Shown here in pieces: positions 34,172 to 40,690 of a stretch of DNA of 64,000 nt (position 1 is its first letter; each line of letters begins with the position of its first letter). The notes below the pieces were generated by a model, which saw nothing but the letters and a program-made list of their open reading frames with translations, made no database searches and had not been told where the DNA came from. Source of the stretch: Thermoflexus sp. (GTDB lineage: Bacteria; Chloroflexota; Anaerolineae; Aggregatilineales; Aggregatilineaceae). The translations under genes and the position numbers were made by a program. The stretch covers positions 124,001-188,000 of the forward strand of contig DYGX01000005.1 of assembly GCA_020724465.1 (NCBI GenBank), read 5' to 3'.

Positions 34172-34172
34172 G

Positions 34173-34388
34173 CTACACAGACCTTTCCACTTCTGTTCGG
34201 CTCAGCATCTCGAAGATGCTGGACCCTTGAATGAAGATGCGGCGCACCCCGGCGGGACGGCTGGCACGCAGGTAGCCTTGATCGATCAACCGCTGAAGCG
34301 TGCTCAGGCTGACGCCCAGCGCTTCGGCGGCCTCCTGCCGGGAGTACACGGCATCCTTAAGGATTACGGGTTTTGTGCCGTCCGACAT
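34173..34388 (-). CDS. Excisionase-family (MerR-like) helix-turn-helix protein
   Basis: A 71-residue DNA-binding protein: VYSRQEAAEALGVSLSTLQRLIDQGYLRASRPAGVRRIF is an HTH_17/excisionase domain, with the wing residues RIFI and a short tail. Such proteins act as recombination directionality factors or small repressors. GGGAG nine bases before the ATG and a consensus promoter support expression. No integrase is adjacent. The left neighbour is the gene-poor stretch; three 10-base direct repeats lie upstream and may be its operator. Confidence 0.78.
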   Translation of the reverse strand: MSDGTKPVILKDAVYSRQEAAEALGVSLSTLQRLIDQGYLRASRPAGVRRIFIQGSSIFEMLSRTEVERSV

Positions 34389-34413
34389 GCCTTTTCTCCC
34401 GATAATCGCTCAC

Positions 34414-34442
34414 AGTGTAGCACGCCGGGCGGCGCCTGTCAA
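34414..34442 (-). promoter_or_regulatory. Consensus promoter of the HTH gene
   Basis: On the minus strand TTGACA (34442-34437), 17-base spacer, TACACT (34419-34414), 26 bases before the ATG. Confidence 0.75.
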
Positions 34443-34480
34443 CCGCGAAGATCGTTGATTGTGGATTTTAGTCGTCTAAC

Positions 34481-34510
34481 AAAGGGTCACAAAGGGTCAT
34501 AAAGGGTCAC
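34481..34510. repeat. Three tandem 10-base repeats (AAAGGGTCAY)
   Basis: AAAGGGTCAC, AAAGGGTCAT and AAAGGGTCAC follow each other without gaps. The third contains the stop codon of the lipase gene. They lie 39-68 bases upstream of the HTH gene's -35 box and one helical turn apart, so they may be a multi-site operator. Confidence 0.65.
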
Positions 34511-35391
34511 GCGAGCGACGCGCGACCATCCTCGACCTGAGGCGCGGCAGTGTGCGCGTCCAGCCAGGCGGCGATGTCCCCCAAGACCTGGGCGTGCTCC
34601 GGCTCGTTGTGAATCTCATGGCGCAGCCCCGGATACACGCGGACGGTCAGATCCGCCGAGCCAGCACGGGCGCGCACGGCTCCGGCGCCTGCCGGCAGTG
34701 CGATCGGATCGTCGGCGCCGTGCAGCACCAGGCAGGGCAGGTGCAGCGCGGGAAGCAGCCGGTTCACTTCACGCACGGCGCGATACAGTTCAGCCGACCA
34801 CCCCAGCCGCAGCCGTCCGTAGTACACCAGCGGATCGGTCCGGTAGGCGGCGATCACAGCCGGATCGCGGCTCAAGCCTTCGAGTACGATCGGTGGGATC
34901 ACCTTAACGGCACCGGCAACGCGTGCCAGCAGCCTGGCCACCGGGATCACGGCGCGCGGGACGGGCAGGTGTGGGTGCAGCGCCGTCCCGGTTGTGATCA
35001 GCCCGGCCAGCTCGCTCTGGTAAAGCAGCGCGAAGCGCAGCGCAATGATCGACCCCATGCTGTGCCCGTAGAGAAACACCGGTGGTTCTGGGTCGCGCGC
35101 CCGGATGTGCTCGAAGTAGAGGCGCAGATCAACGACGTATTCGTCGAAGCGGCGGATCGACACGCGCCGGCCCTCGGAACGGCCATGCCCCCGGTGATCG
35201 AGGGCGAACACCGCGTAGCCGCGCTCCACCAGATAAGCGGCGACGTGCTCGTAACGCCCGCTGTGTTCCCCGACGCCGTGCACCAGCAGCACGATCCCGC
35301 GCGGCGCGCGGTCGGGGCGCCAGGTCTGCGTGAAGAGCGCCAGCCCGCCCAGTCCGATGATCATCTCCCTGTGATGCTGCATGTACGCCAT
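34507..35391 (-). CDS. Monoacylglycerol lipase/lysophospholipase-like alpha/beta hydrolase
   Basis: Serine hydrolase of 294 residues close to the Hydrolase_4/monoacylglycerol lipase group: oxyanion region LLVHGVGEHSGRY, the motif DHRGHGRSEG, nucleophile elbow YGHSMGSI (Ser), acid LVLHGADDPIALP (Asp) and C-terminal His in YPGLRHEIHNEPE. No signal peptide, so cytoplasmic or peripheral. An ATG at 35382 in frame has AAGG nine bases upstream and is an alternative start. Substrate is probably a monoacylglycerol or lysophospholipid. Confidence 0.88.
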   Translation of the reverse strand: MAYMQHHREMIIGLGGLALFTQTWRPDRAPRGIVLLVHGVGEHSGRYEHVAAYLVERGYAVFALDHRGHGRSEGRRVSIRRFDEYVVDLRLYFEHIRARDPEPPVFLYGHSMGSIIALRFALLYQSELAGLITTGTALHPHLPVPRAVIPVARLLARVAGAVKVIPPIVLEGLSRDPAVIAAYRTDPLVYYGRLRLGWSAELYRAVREVNRLLPALHLPCLVLHGADDPIALPAGAGAVRARAGSADLTVRVYPGLRHEIHNEPEHAQVLGDIAAWLDAHTAAPQVEDGRASLA

Positions 35392-35561
35392 CCTTACCCG
35401 TGCCTATGGCCTGTTTGGGGGCGGTTGTCCCTCAGGCGGAATTATGAGCAGAGCGACGCATCTCGACAAGTCGGGCGGCGCGTGCGCGTATTCGGCGCGG
35501 GCGTGGTACACTCTGTTCGATGTTTCTCCATCCGGGAGACCGAGGAACGGAGCGACTCATC

Positions 35562-36941
35562 ATGCCCGCATTCCCCTGCCCTCGTCTGTTCGCCGCCCTG
35601 GTCTTGCTGGCGGCGCTGCTCCTGGCGTCGGTCCCGGCGCTGGCGCAGGATTCGCCCGCCGCGCAGGTCGAGGCGCTGGCGCTGCAAGCGCATCTGCAAA
35701 ACCTGCGCACCGGCAACAAGACCCTCTGGCTGGGCGGTCGGCTCGGAAACCCCCGCCAGATGCCGCCCCTCTCGGCGCTGGGCGACCGCTTCGACCCCTT
35801 CGTGCTGCCGGGGCTGGGCGAGTCCGAGGAGTTTAGCTCGCAGCACCTGACGCGCCCGGTGCTGCTGAACTTTTGGGCGTCGTGGTGCCCGCCCTGCCGG
35901 ATCGAGTTCCCGCATCTGGCCCAGGTCGCGCTGGCGCCGGACGCTCACGCCTACGACGTGGTCTTTGTCAACATGTCCGATACCGAAGCCGCCGCGCTCG
36001 ATTTCCTGCGCGACCAGCCACCGGGTTTGCAGGCTGTGGTCGATGTGGCGGACCGGCTGTCGCGGCGCGCGCGGGTGGTCACCATCCCGACCAGCCTGCT
36101 GCTGGACACCGACGGCACAGTGCTGGTGGTGCACATCGGCGTGGTTACCCCCACAGTCAGCGCCTTCCTCGACGGCGTGGCGGCGCACCCCGGCGAAGGC
36201 TCGTTCGACGCGTCGGCCTATGCGGATGTGGAACCGGGCGCAAACCTGCTGCCGGTCGATGTGGCCGGGGCGCCCGCGATCGCGTTCGGCCAGCGAGTGC
36301 TTGGAGCGCTGACCGATCAGGAGTTCCAGCACGCCTACCGCTTCGAGGGCCGGGCGGGCCAGCGCGTCGCGGTGAGCCTGACCGCCGACTCGCCCGATCT
36401 CGATCCCTATGTGGTGCTGTTGACGGCGGCAGGCGAACGCCTGGCCGAGAACGACGACGCGGGCGGCACCCGCGACTCGGCGCTCGAGGTGGCGCTGCCG
36501 GCGGACGGCACGTACATCGTAGTTGCGACGCGCTTTCTGGAAGCGGAAGGCTACTCCACCGGCGAGTACAGCCTGACCGTCCGGCTGGTTGACGGCGAGG
36601 GGGAGCAGACCGCCCGCGAAGGCTTCATCACGATTGGATCGACGGTAGTCGGGCGGGTGAGCGGCATCAACCCGCGCGCGATCTACGCCTTTGAGGGACG
36701 GGCGGGCGACGTGATCACGCTGTGGGTCACCCACGTGCCGGGCGATGTGGCGCTCCAGGTGGAGCTGAAGGGCCCCAACCTGCAACGCCTGGCGGTCAGC
36801 GAGCCGTCCCAGGGGGGCGAGGCGTCCCTGGTTGATTTCGTGCTGCCGCAGGACGGCATCTACCGGGTGACCGTGTTTCGACCGCGCAGCCGCGAGACCG
36901 AGAACCTGGCCTATACGCTGAGTCTGAGCGCTGCCAACTGA
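35562..36941 (+). CDS. Exported TlpA-like thioredoxin with two pre-peptidase C-terminal (PPC) domains
   Basis: A signal peptide (about 1-29, ending PALAQ) is followed by a TlpA/ResA-type thioredoxin domain with WASWCPPC (about residues 105-112) and a cis-Pro in VTIPTSLLL. Two PPC-like beta-sandwich domains follow (about 245-345 and 360-455), each with YxFEGRAGxxVxxxV and a DGxYxVxVxR ending. Such an order is unusual: PPC domains normally sit behind proteases. The ATG at 35562 has GGAG ten bases upstream and begins the signal peptide. Function: extracytoplasmic disulfide reduction or thiol sensing, possibly surface-attached. Confidence 0.82.
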   Translation: MPAFPCPRLFAALVLLAALLLASVPALAQDSPAAQVEALALQAHLQNLRTGNKTLWLGGRLGNPRQMPPLSALGDRFDPFVLPGLGESEEFSSQHLTRPVLLNFWASWCPPCRIEFPHLAQVALAPDAHAYDVVFVNMSDTEAAALDFLRDQPPGLQAVVDVADRLSRRARVVTIPTSLLLDTDGTVLVVHIGVVTPTVSAFLDGVAAHPGEGSFDASAYADVEPGANLLPVDVAGAPAIAFGQRVLGALTDQEFQHAYRFEGRAGQRVAVSLTADSPDLDPYVVLLTAAGERLAENDDAGGTRDSALEVALPADGTYIVVATRFLEAEGYSTGEYSLTVRLVDGEGEQTAREGFITIGSTVVGRVSGINPRAIYAFEGRAGDVITLWVTHVPGDVALQVELKGPNLQRLAVSEPSQGGEASLVDFVLPQDGIYRVTVFRPRSRETENLAYTLSLSAAN

Positions 36942-36997
36942 GGCAGCGTTCGTTTTTAGGTGCTCGTGTCCCACCGGCGATACCAGCCGGGAAAGGG

Positions 36998-37026
36998 TTC
37001 GAATTCTGCGTGAAAAAAGGTATAAT
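36998..37026 (+). promoter_or_regulatory. Promoter of the HNH gene
   Basis: Perfect -10 TATAAT (37021-37026) with a weak -35 TTCGAA (36998-37003) 17 bases upstream; the ATG is 57 bases downstream. Confidence 0.55.
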
Positions 37027-37082
37027 CAGAGGCAGCCGCAGCCTAACAGCCGGTTTCGAACGAGTTTGTCAGGATACGACCG

Positions 37083-37619
37083 ATGGTTGAAGGGCATGTT
37101 CTTCTCCTAAACGGCGGCACGTGGGAGCCACTCACCGTGATCAGCATCCCGCGCGCGATCAACCTGCTTCTGGGCGGAAAAGCGATTATGGTCGAAGAGA
37201 CGGGGCGCTTCCTGCGGACGGTGCGCTCGCAGTTTCCGATCCCGTCCGTGATCGCGCTGCGCCGCTTTATCAACGTCCCGCGCCGGCACGCGCATTGGAG
37301 CCGTCAGGGTGTCCTGGCCCGCGATCACTACACGTGCATTTACTGCGGCGTGAAAGCGGGCGACGTGGTGCGGGGCAAGACGATCGCGCGCCGTGATCTG
37401 ACGGTTGATCACATCATCCCGCTCTCGCGCGGGGGCAAGAATACCTGGTCGAACACGGCCTGCGCGTGCTTTGTCTGCAACCATCGCAAAGGCAACCGGC
37501 TGCCCGGCGAGGCGGGCCTGCGGCTGCTGTGGGAGCCGAAGACACCGCGTACCAGCTATCTGGTCCTGGAGATGGGCAGCGGGCCGGATACCTGGAAACG
37601 CTACATTGAGATCGATTGA
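37083..37619 (+). CDS. HNH endonuclease-domain protein
   Basis: A 178-residue protein with a Cys-zinc HNH motif: CIYCG near residue 84, LTVDHIIPLSRGGKNTWSN (catalytic DH and Asn) and CFVCNHRKGNRLP. The N-terminal half (about 1-75) starts VLLLNGGTWEPLTVISIPRAINLLLGGKA, which is conserved in a family of chromosomal HNH proteins of Chloroflexota and cyanobacteria and is not restriction-linked. No methyltransferase or intron is adjacent. Nucleic-acid nicking is inferred; the biological role is unknown. Confidence 0.88.
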   Translation: MVEGHVLLLNGGTWEPLTVISIPRAINLLLGGKAIMVEETGRFLRTVRSQFPIPSVIALRRFINVPRRHAHWSRQGVLARDHYTCIYCGVKAGDVVRGKTIARRDLTVDHIIPLSRGGKNTWSNTACACFVCNHRKGNRLPGEAGLRLLWEPKTPRTSYLVLEMGSGPDTWKRYIEID

Positions 37620-37671
37620 CGAGATCGATTGACGTGCTGGCCAGCGCGGCTCTCGATGCGATCCCAAAAAC

Positions 37672-37699
37672 AATCGCCACGCGCTTTCACGTGGCGATT
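37672..37699 (-). terminator. Bidirectional terminator between the HNH and NifX-like genes
   Basis: AATCGCCACG (37672-37681) pairs with CGTGGCGATT (37690-37699). On the minus strand GTTTTTGG follows, ending the NifX-like transcript; on the plus strand TCGTTT follows, ending the HNH transcript. Confidence 0.7.
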
Positions 37700-37747
37700 T
37701 CGTTTGGGGCGGGCGCCAGCTCACCTGCAGGCCGGGCGGGCGTCGCT

Positions 37748-38155
37748 CTAGTGGTGGTGGATGCGGCGCGGGTCGCTGCGCAGCGACCCGTTGACATAGG
37801 CTGCCAGCGCCTCGTCGACCGTGTGCTCGGCCACCAGGTACACGCGCAGCCCCATCTGCTCGGCGTGCGCGATCGCCGGGCTGCCCGCGCCGCGCACGAT
37901 CATCACGTCGCAGTCGGCCAGTGCCTGGAACTTTTCGGCGTGATCGTGCGCGTGGTGATGAGCGTGATCCGCTGCGTGCGTGTGCTCGTGCGCGCCGTGC
38001 AGGTGGACGGCACCGGGGCGCTCCTTGGCGCGCTCCTCGCGGGCGACTTCGCGCCCATCTTCCAGCGTGACGACCACGACCAGCGGGGCGCGGCCAAAGT
38101 GGGCGCTGATGGTCGTGCTGTCGTCGCAGACAAAAGCCAGTTTTTCTGTTGCCAT
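37748..38155 (-). CDS. NifX/NifB-type (dinitrogenase cofactor) domain protein with a His-rich loop
   Basis: A 135-residue protein with the Nitro_FeMo-Co fold: FVCDDSTTISAHFGRAPLVVVVTLE at the N-terminus, DCDVMIVRGAGSPAIAHAEQMGLRVYLVAEHTVDEALAAY at the end. An insert of about 25 residues (about 48-73) is dominated by His and Asp (ADHAHHHAHDH), and the C-terminus is HHH, both fit for metal binding. No nif genes are present, so nitrogen fixation is not implied; metal storage or Fe-S handling is more likely. GAGGGT nine bases before the ATG at 38155 sets the start. The upstream cytochrome gene is divergent. Confidence 0.82.
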   Translation of the reverse strand: MATEKLAFVCDDSTTISAHFGRAPLVVVVTLEDGREVAREERAKERPGAVHLHGAHEHTHAADHAHHHAHDHAEKFQALADCDVMIVRGAGSPAIAHAEQMGLRVYLVAEHTVDEALAAYVNGSLRSDPRRIHHH

Positions 38156-38271
38156 GCGGTTTACCCTCAATCTAAGCCGAGGCGATGAAGCATTTCCCGA
38201 ATCGGTTGGATGACGCCGGGCAGCGCGGGGTTGCACGCTGCCGCGTGCGTTTCCCGGAGCCGGGCGAATGC

Positions 38272-38277
38272 TATAAT
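38272..38277 (+). promoter_or_regulatory. -10 box of the cytochrome c gene
   Basis: Perfect TATAAT 35 bases before the ATG at 38313; no clear -35 hexamer at the usual distance. Confidence 0.45.
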
Positions 38278-38312
38278 ACCTCGCATGGCAGGGCGATCAG
38301 GAGGTGAGCTTC

Positions 38313-39188
38313 ATGAAACGCCGCATATCCTTGTGGGGGATGGCGATGGTGCTGGCGCTGGCGCTCGCCGTGGCTCCTGTGTTGGCTCAGGGCGACGAGG
38401 GACACGGCCAGGCGGATGACCGCGACACCGATCGCGCCGCGCGCTATGGGGCGGCGATTTACGCGGAGTTCTGCCAGGCCTGCCACGGACCGCGCGGAGA
38501 AGGGATCGCCGACGGGCCGGCGTTCCGCGCGATCCGCTATGATGCTGCGACGGCGCGCGAGGTCATCGCGCGGGGCCGCGATTCGGACCCCGACGACGGC
38601 GCGGCCATGCCCGCTTACGCGCAGGCGGCTGGCGGTCCGCTGAGCGAGACGCAGCTCGACCAGCTTGTCGCCTATCTGGCGACGTGGGAGACGGGTGACG
38701 TCCCGCCCTTGCCCGAGCCGAACCTGCGCCCGGCGGTCGAGCAGGTGCCGGATCATTTCGGGGACCCCGTGCGGGGCGCAGCGCTGTACGCGACCTCGTG
38801 TTACGGCTGTCACGGGCCGGAAGGGCGGGGCCGCGTCCCGCCGAGGTTCCCCGGCTTCGAGTACGTGCCCGAGACGTTCTTGCAGGCCGTCAGCCAGGGA
38901 ACCGACGATCCGACGATGCCAGGCTTCGGTGTGGCAGCGGGCGGGCCGCTCGACGATCAGGCGCTGGAAGACCTGGAGACCTATGTCGCGTCGTGGAGCG
39001 TGACCCCGCCCGAAACCGGCCCCAGCCCTCAGGGCTGGAGCACGTTTCTGGTGATTCTGGGCGTGGCTGCGATTCTGGCAGTGGGCGGGGCGTACAGCAT
39101 GCGCTCGCCGCTGAGCAGCTTGCGCGGCGAGGGCGACCGGGCGAGTGAGGATCGCAATGAGAACGGCGATGCCGGGGAGGACGCCTAG
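38313..39188 (+). CDS. Di-heme cytochrome c with C-terminal membrane anchor
   Basis: Exported protein of 291 residues. A signal peptide (about 1-25) is followed by two c-type cytochrome domains with CQACHG (about 49-54) and CYGCHG (about 163-168), each with a downstream Met ligand candidate (AAMPAY and PTMPGFG). A membrane helix (about 243-262) anchors the C-terminus, with an acidic cytoplasmic tail. AGGAGGTGAGC eight bases upstream sets the ATG at 38313, not the GTG at 38304. It lies 1.5 kb ahead of the ccm cluster that would attach its hemes, and is followed after three bases by a GNAT gene. Confidence 0.9.
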   Translation: MKRRISLWGMAMVLALALAVAPVLAQGDEGHGQADDRDTDRAARYGAAIYAEFCQACHGPRGEGIADGPAFRAIRYDAATAREVIARGRDSDPDDGAAMPAYAQAAGGPLSETQLDQLVAYLATWETGDVPPLPEPNLRPAVEQVPDHFGDPVRGAALYATSCYGCHGPEGRGRVPPRFPGFEYVPETFLQAVSQGTDDPTMPGFGVAAGGPLDDQALEDLETYVASWSVTPPETGPSPQGWSTFLVILGVAAILAVGGAYSMRSPLSSLRGEGDRASEDRNENGDAGEDA

Positions 39189-39191
39189 AGA

Positions 39192-39701
39192 ATGGTGGTG
39201 GCTCGTGTGCATATCCGCCCCATGACCGACGAAGATCGCCCGTGGGCGCTTCATCTGATCGAGACAAGCTGGGGCGGGCTGCAGATGGTGTCACGCGGGG
39301 TGCTGTATGACATGCGTCTGTTTCCGGGGCTGGTAGCCTGGATTCGCGGCAAGCGCGCCGGCCTGCTGACCTACCGCCTGGACGAAGGCGAGTGCGAGGT
39401 GATGTCGCTCAACAGCGTGGTTGAGGGCGCGGGGGTCGGGACGGCGCTGCTGCGTGCCGTCGAAGACCTGGCGCGCGCGGCAGGCTGCCGGCGCGTGTTC
39501 CTGATCACGACCAACGACAACCTGAACGCCCTGGGCTTCTACCAACGGCGCGGCTACCGGCTGGTGGCGCTGCGTCCCGGCGCCATAGACGAGGCGCGCC
39601 GCCGGTTGAAACCCAGCATCCCGGAAGAAGGGTTCAACGGGATTCCGCTGCACGACGAGCTGGAGCTGGAGATGCCGCTCCGGCGCTCGCGGCGGAGATG
39701 A
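39192..39701 (+). CDS. GNAT-family N-acetyltransferase
   Basis: A 169-residue acetyltransferase with the acetyl-CoA loop VVEGAGVGTALLRAVEDLARAAGC and the C-terminal motif TTNDNLNALGFYQRRGYRLV, typical of small GNAT enzymes. It starts three bases after the cytochrome stop and so is likely cotranscribed. The acceptor is unknown. The C-terminus is strongly basic. Confidence 0.85.
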   Translation: MVVARVHIRPMTDEDRPWALHLIETSWGGLQMVSRGVLYDMRLFPGLVAWIRGKRAGLLTYRLDEGECEVMSLNSVVEGAGVGTALLRAVEDLARAAGCRRVFLITTNDNLNALGFYQRRGYRLVALRPGAIDEARRRLKPSIPEEGFNGIPLHDELELEMPLRRSRRR

Positions 39702-39731
39702 CAGGTGGCACTGCAACCGGCGATCAATCGC

Positions 39732-39761
39732 TTGGATTGTATGGAAAAAAACTGATACAAT
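39732..39761 (+). promoter_or_regulatory. Promoter of ccmE
   Basis: TTGGAT (39732-39737), 18-base spacer, TACAAT (39756-39761), 58 bases before the ATG; the area is locally AT-rich. Confidence 0.6.
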
Positions 39762-39818
39762 AAACACTGTAATGCCGGGCAGGTTCGTCGAGACGTCTAT
39801 GGTTTAGGGGTCAACGCT

Positions 39819-40364
39819 ATGACAGAGCTTGAATGGGAAAAGAGTCAGGTCCTGCCGGCGCGGGCACGCGTGCAGTCGCAGGGGCGCTGGAAGTTCCTGA
39901 TCATCGGCATCGTGATTCTGGGGGCGATCGGCTATCTTCTGTTTTCGAGCACGCTCATCGGCGCGCGCTATTACGTGACCGTCGAGGAGCTGCTGACTGA
40001 CGAGGCCATGCACGGCAAGACGGTGCGTGTCTCGGGCGCAGTGGATGGCGATCCCGTCTTCAACCCGGAGACGCAGGAGCTGACCTTTATCGTCGCCAAC
40101 ATCCCGAACGACAACAAGGCGATCCGCGAGCAGGGCGGCCTGGCGATGGTGCTGCACAACGCCGTCGAGAACCCGGACGCAGTGCGGATGAAGGTCATCG
40201 CGCACGAGAAGGAAATCCCGGACCTGTTGCAGCACGAAGCGCAGGCGATCATGTCCGGCACGCTGGTTGAGCAGGGCGGCGAGATGGTTTTCATCGCGGA
40301 TGAGATCACGCTGAAGTGCCCGACCAAGTACGAAGAGGATGTGCCCGAGCAGGCCGTCGGGTGA
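39819..40364 (+). CDS. ccmE: CcmE heme chaperone, Cys-type
   Basis: Periplasmic-side heme chaperone of System I cytochrome c maturation. One membrane helix (about 24-44) precedes the OB-like beta-barrel (VRVSGAVDGDPVFNPETQELTFIV, VKVIAHEKEIPDL). The heme-binding residue, His in E. coli CcmE, is replaced by Cys in the motif CPTKY (167-171), the CxxxY variant known from Desulfovibrio and some archaea. Length is 181 aa. It has its own promoter and terminator, unlike the rest of the cluster 326 bases downstream. Confidence 0.93.
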   Translation: MTELEWEKSQVLPARARVQSQGRWKFLIIGIVILGAIGYLLFSSTLIGARYYVTVEELLTDEAMHGKTVRVSGAVDGDPVFNPETQELTFIVANIPNDNKAIREQGGLAMVLHNAVENPDAVRMKVIAHEKEIPDLLQHEAQAIMSGTLVEQGGEMVFIADEITLKCPTKYEEDVPEQAVG

Positions 40365-40389
40365 TCACTGGCATCCGGCTGATGCTCAC

Positions 40390-40416
40390 GAACGCCGCCC
40401 CGCGCGGCGTTCATTT
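40390..40416 (+). terminator. Terminator after ccmE
   Basis: GAACGCCGC (40390-40398) pairs with GCGGCGTTC (40404-40412), followed by ATTTTG. The rest of the gap to ccmF (40417-40690) shows only a TATGAT box at 40531 that may be the -10 of the ccmF transcript. Confidence 0.7.
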
Positions 40417-40690
40417 TGACACGCGGCACGGGGTGCCTGTGCTGTCTGGTGCGAATTGGTGCAGGTTCGCGCCAGAATTCAGCCCATTTGTCACGCGGCG
40501 TTTTTCTGGCATCAGGTTCTGATCATATAGTATGATAGAACGAGTTCGTCGAAAGAATTTTGCAGAGCCTACGTTCGTCACAGGCAGCAGTGCGCGGCAG
40601 TGGACGTCGGCCAAACCCGGCGAGGGGGATGGCTGCCCAAGCATCTGACCGTTGCGGCTGCCTGGTGTTCTTTAAGGAGCCGTTGCAGCC

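Larger units (their letters stand above)
32839..34172. other. Gene-poor stretch, possibly a decayed insertion region
   Basis: Over about 1.3 kb I find no recognisable protein. Open frames are short and differ from neighbours in composition, with many Arg and Cys residues in all frames. It contains one short candidate CDS (33016-33222), a perfect 14-base inverted repeat (33330-33391) and a candidate ORF coupled to the HTH gene at the right edge. It ends at an excisionase-type HTH gene, which is consistent with a degraded mobile element; this is an inference. Confidence 0.45.

Noticed and set aside
36990-37030. GGGTTCGAATTC as a possible tRNA T-arm
   Set aside because: The flanks do not pair, and the region reads better as a promoter for the HNH gene.
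37083-37619. HNH gene as part of a restriction system or group II intron
   Set aside because: No methyltransferase, specificity gene, reverse transcriptase or intron domain V is adjacent, and the N-terminal domain belongs to a chromosomal family.
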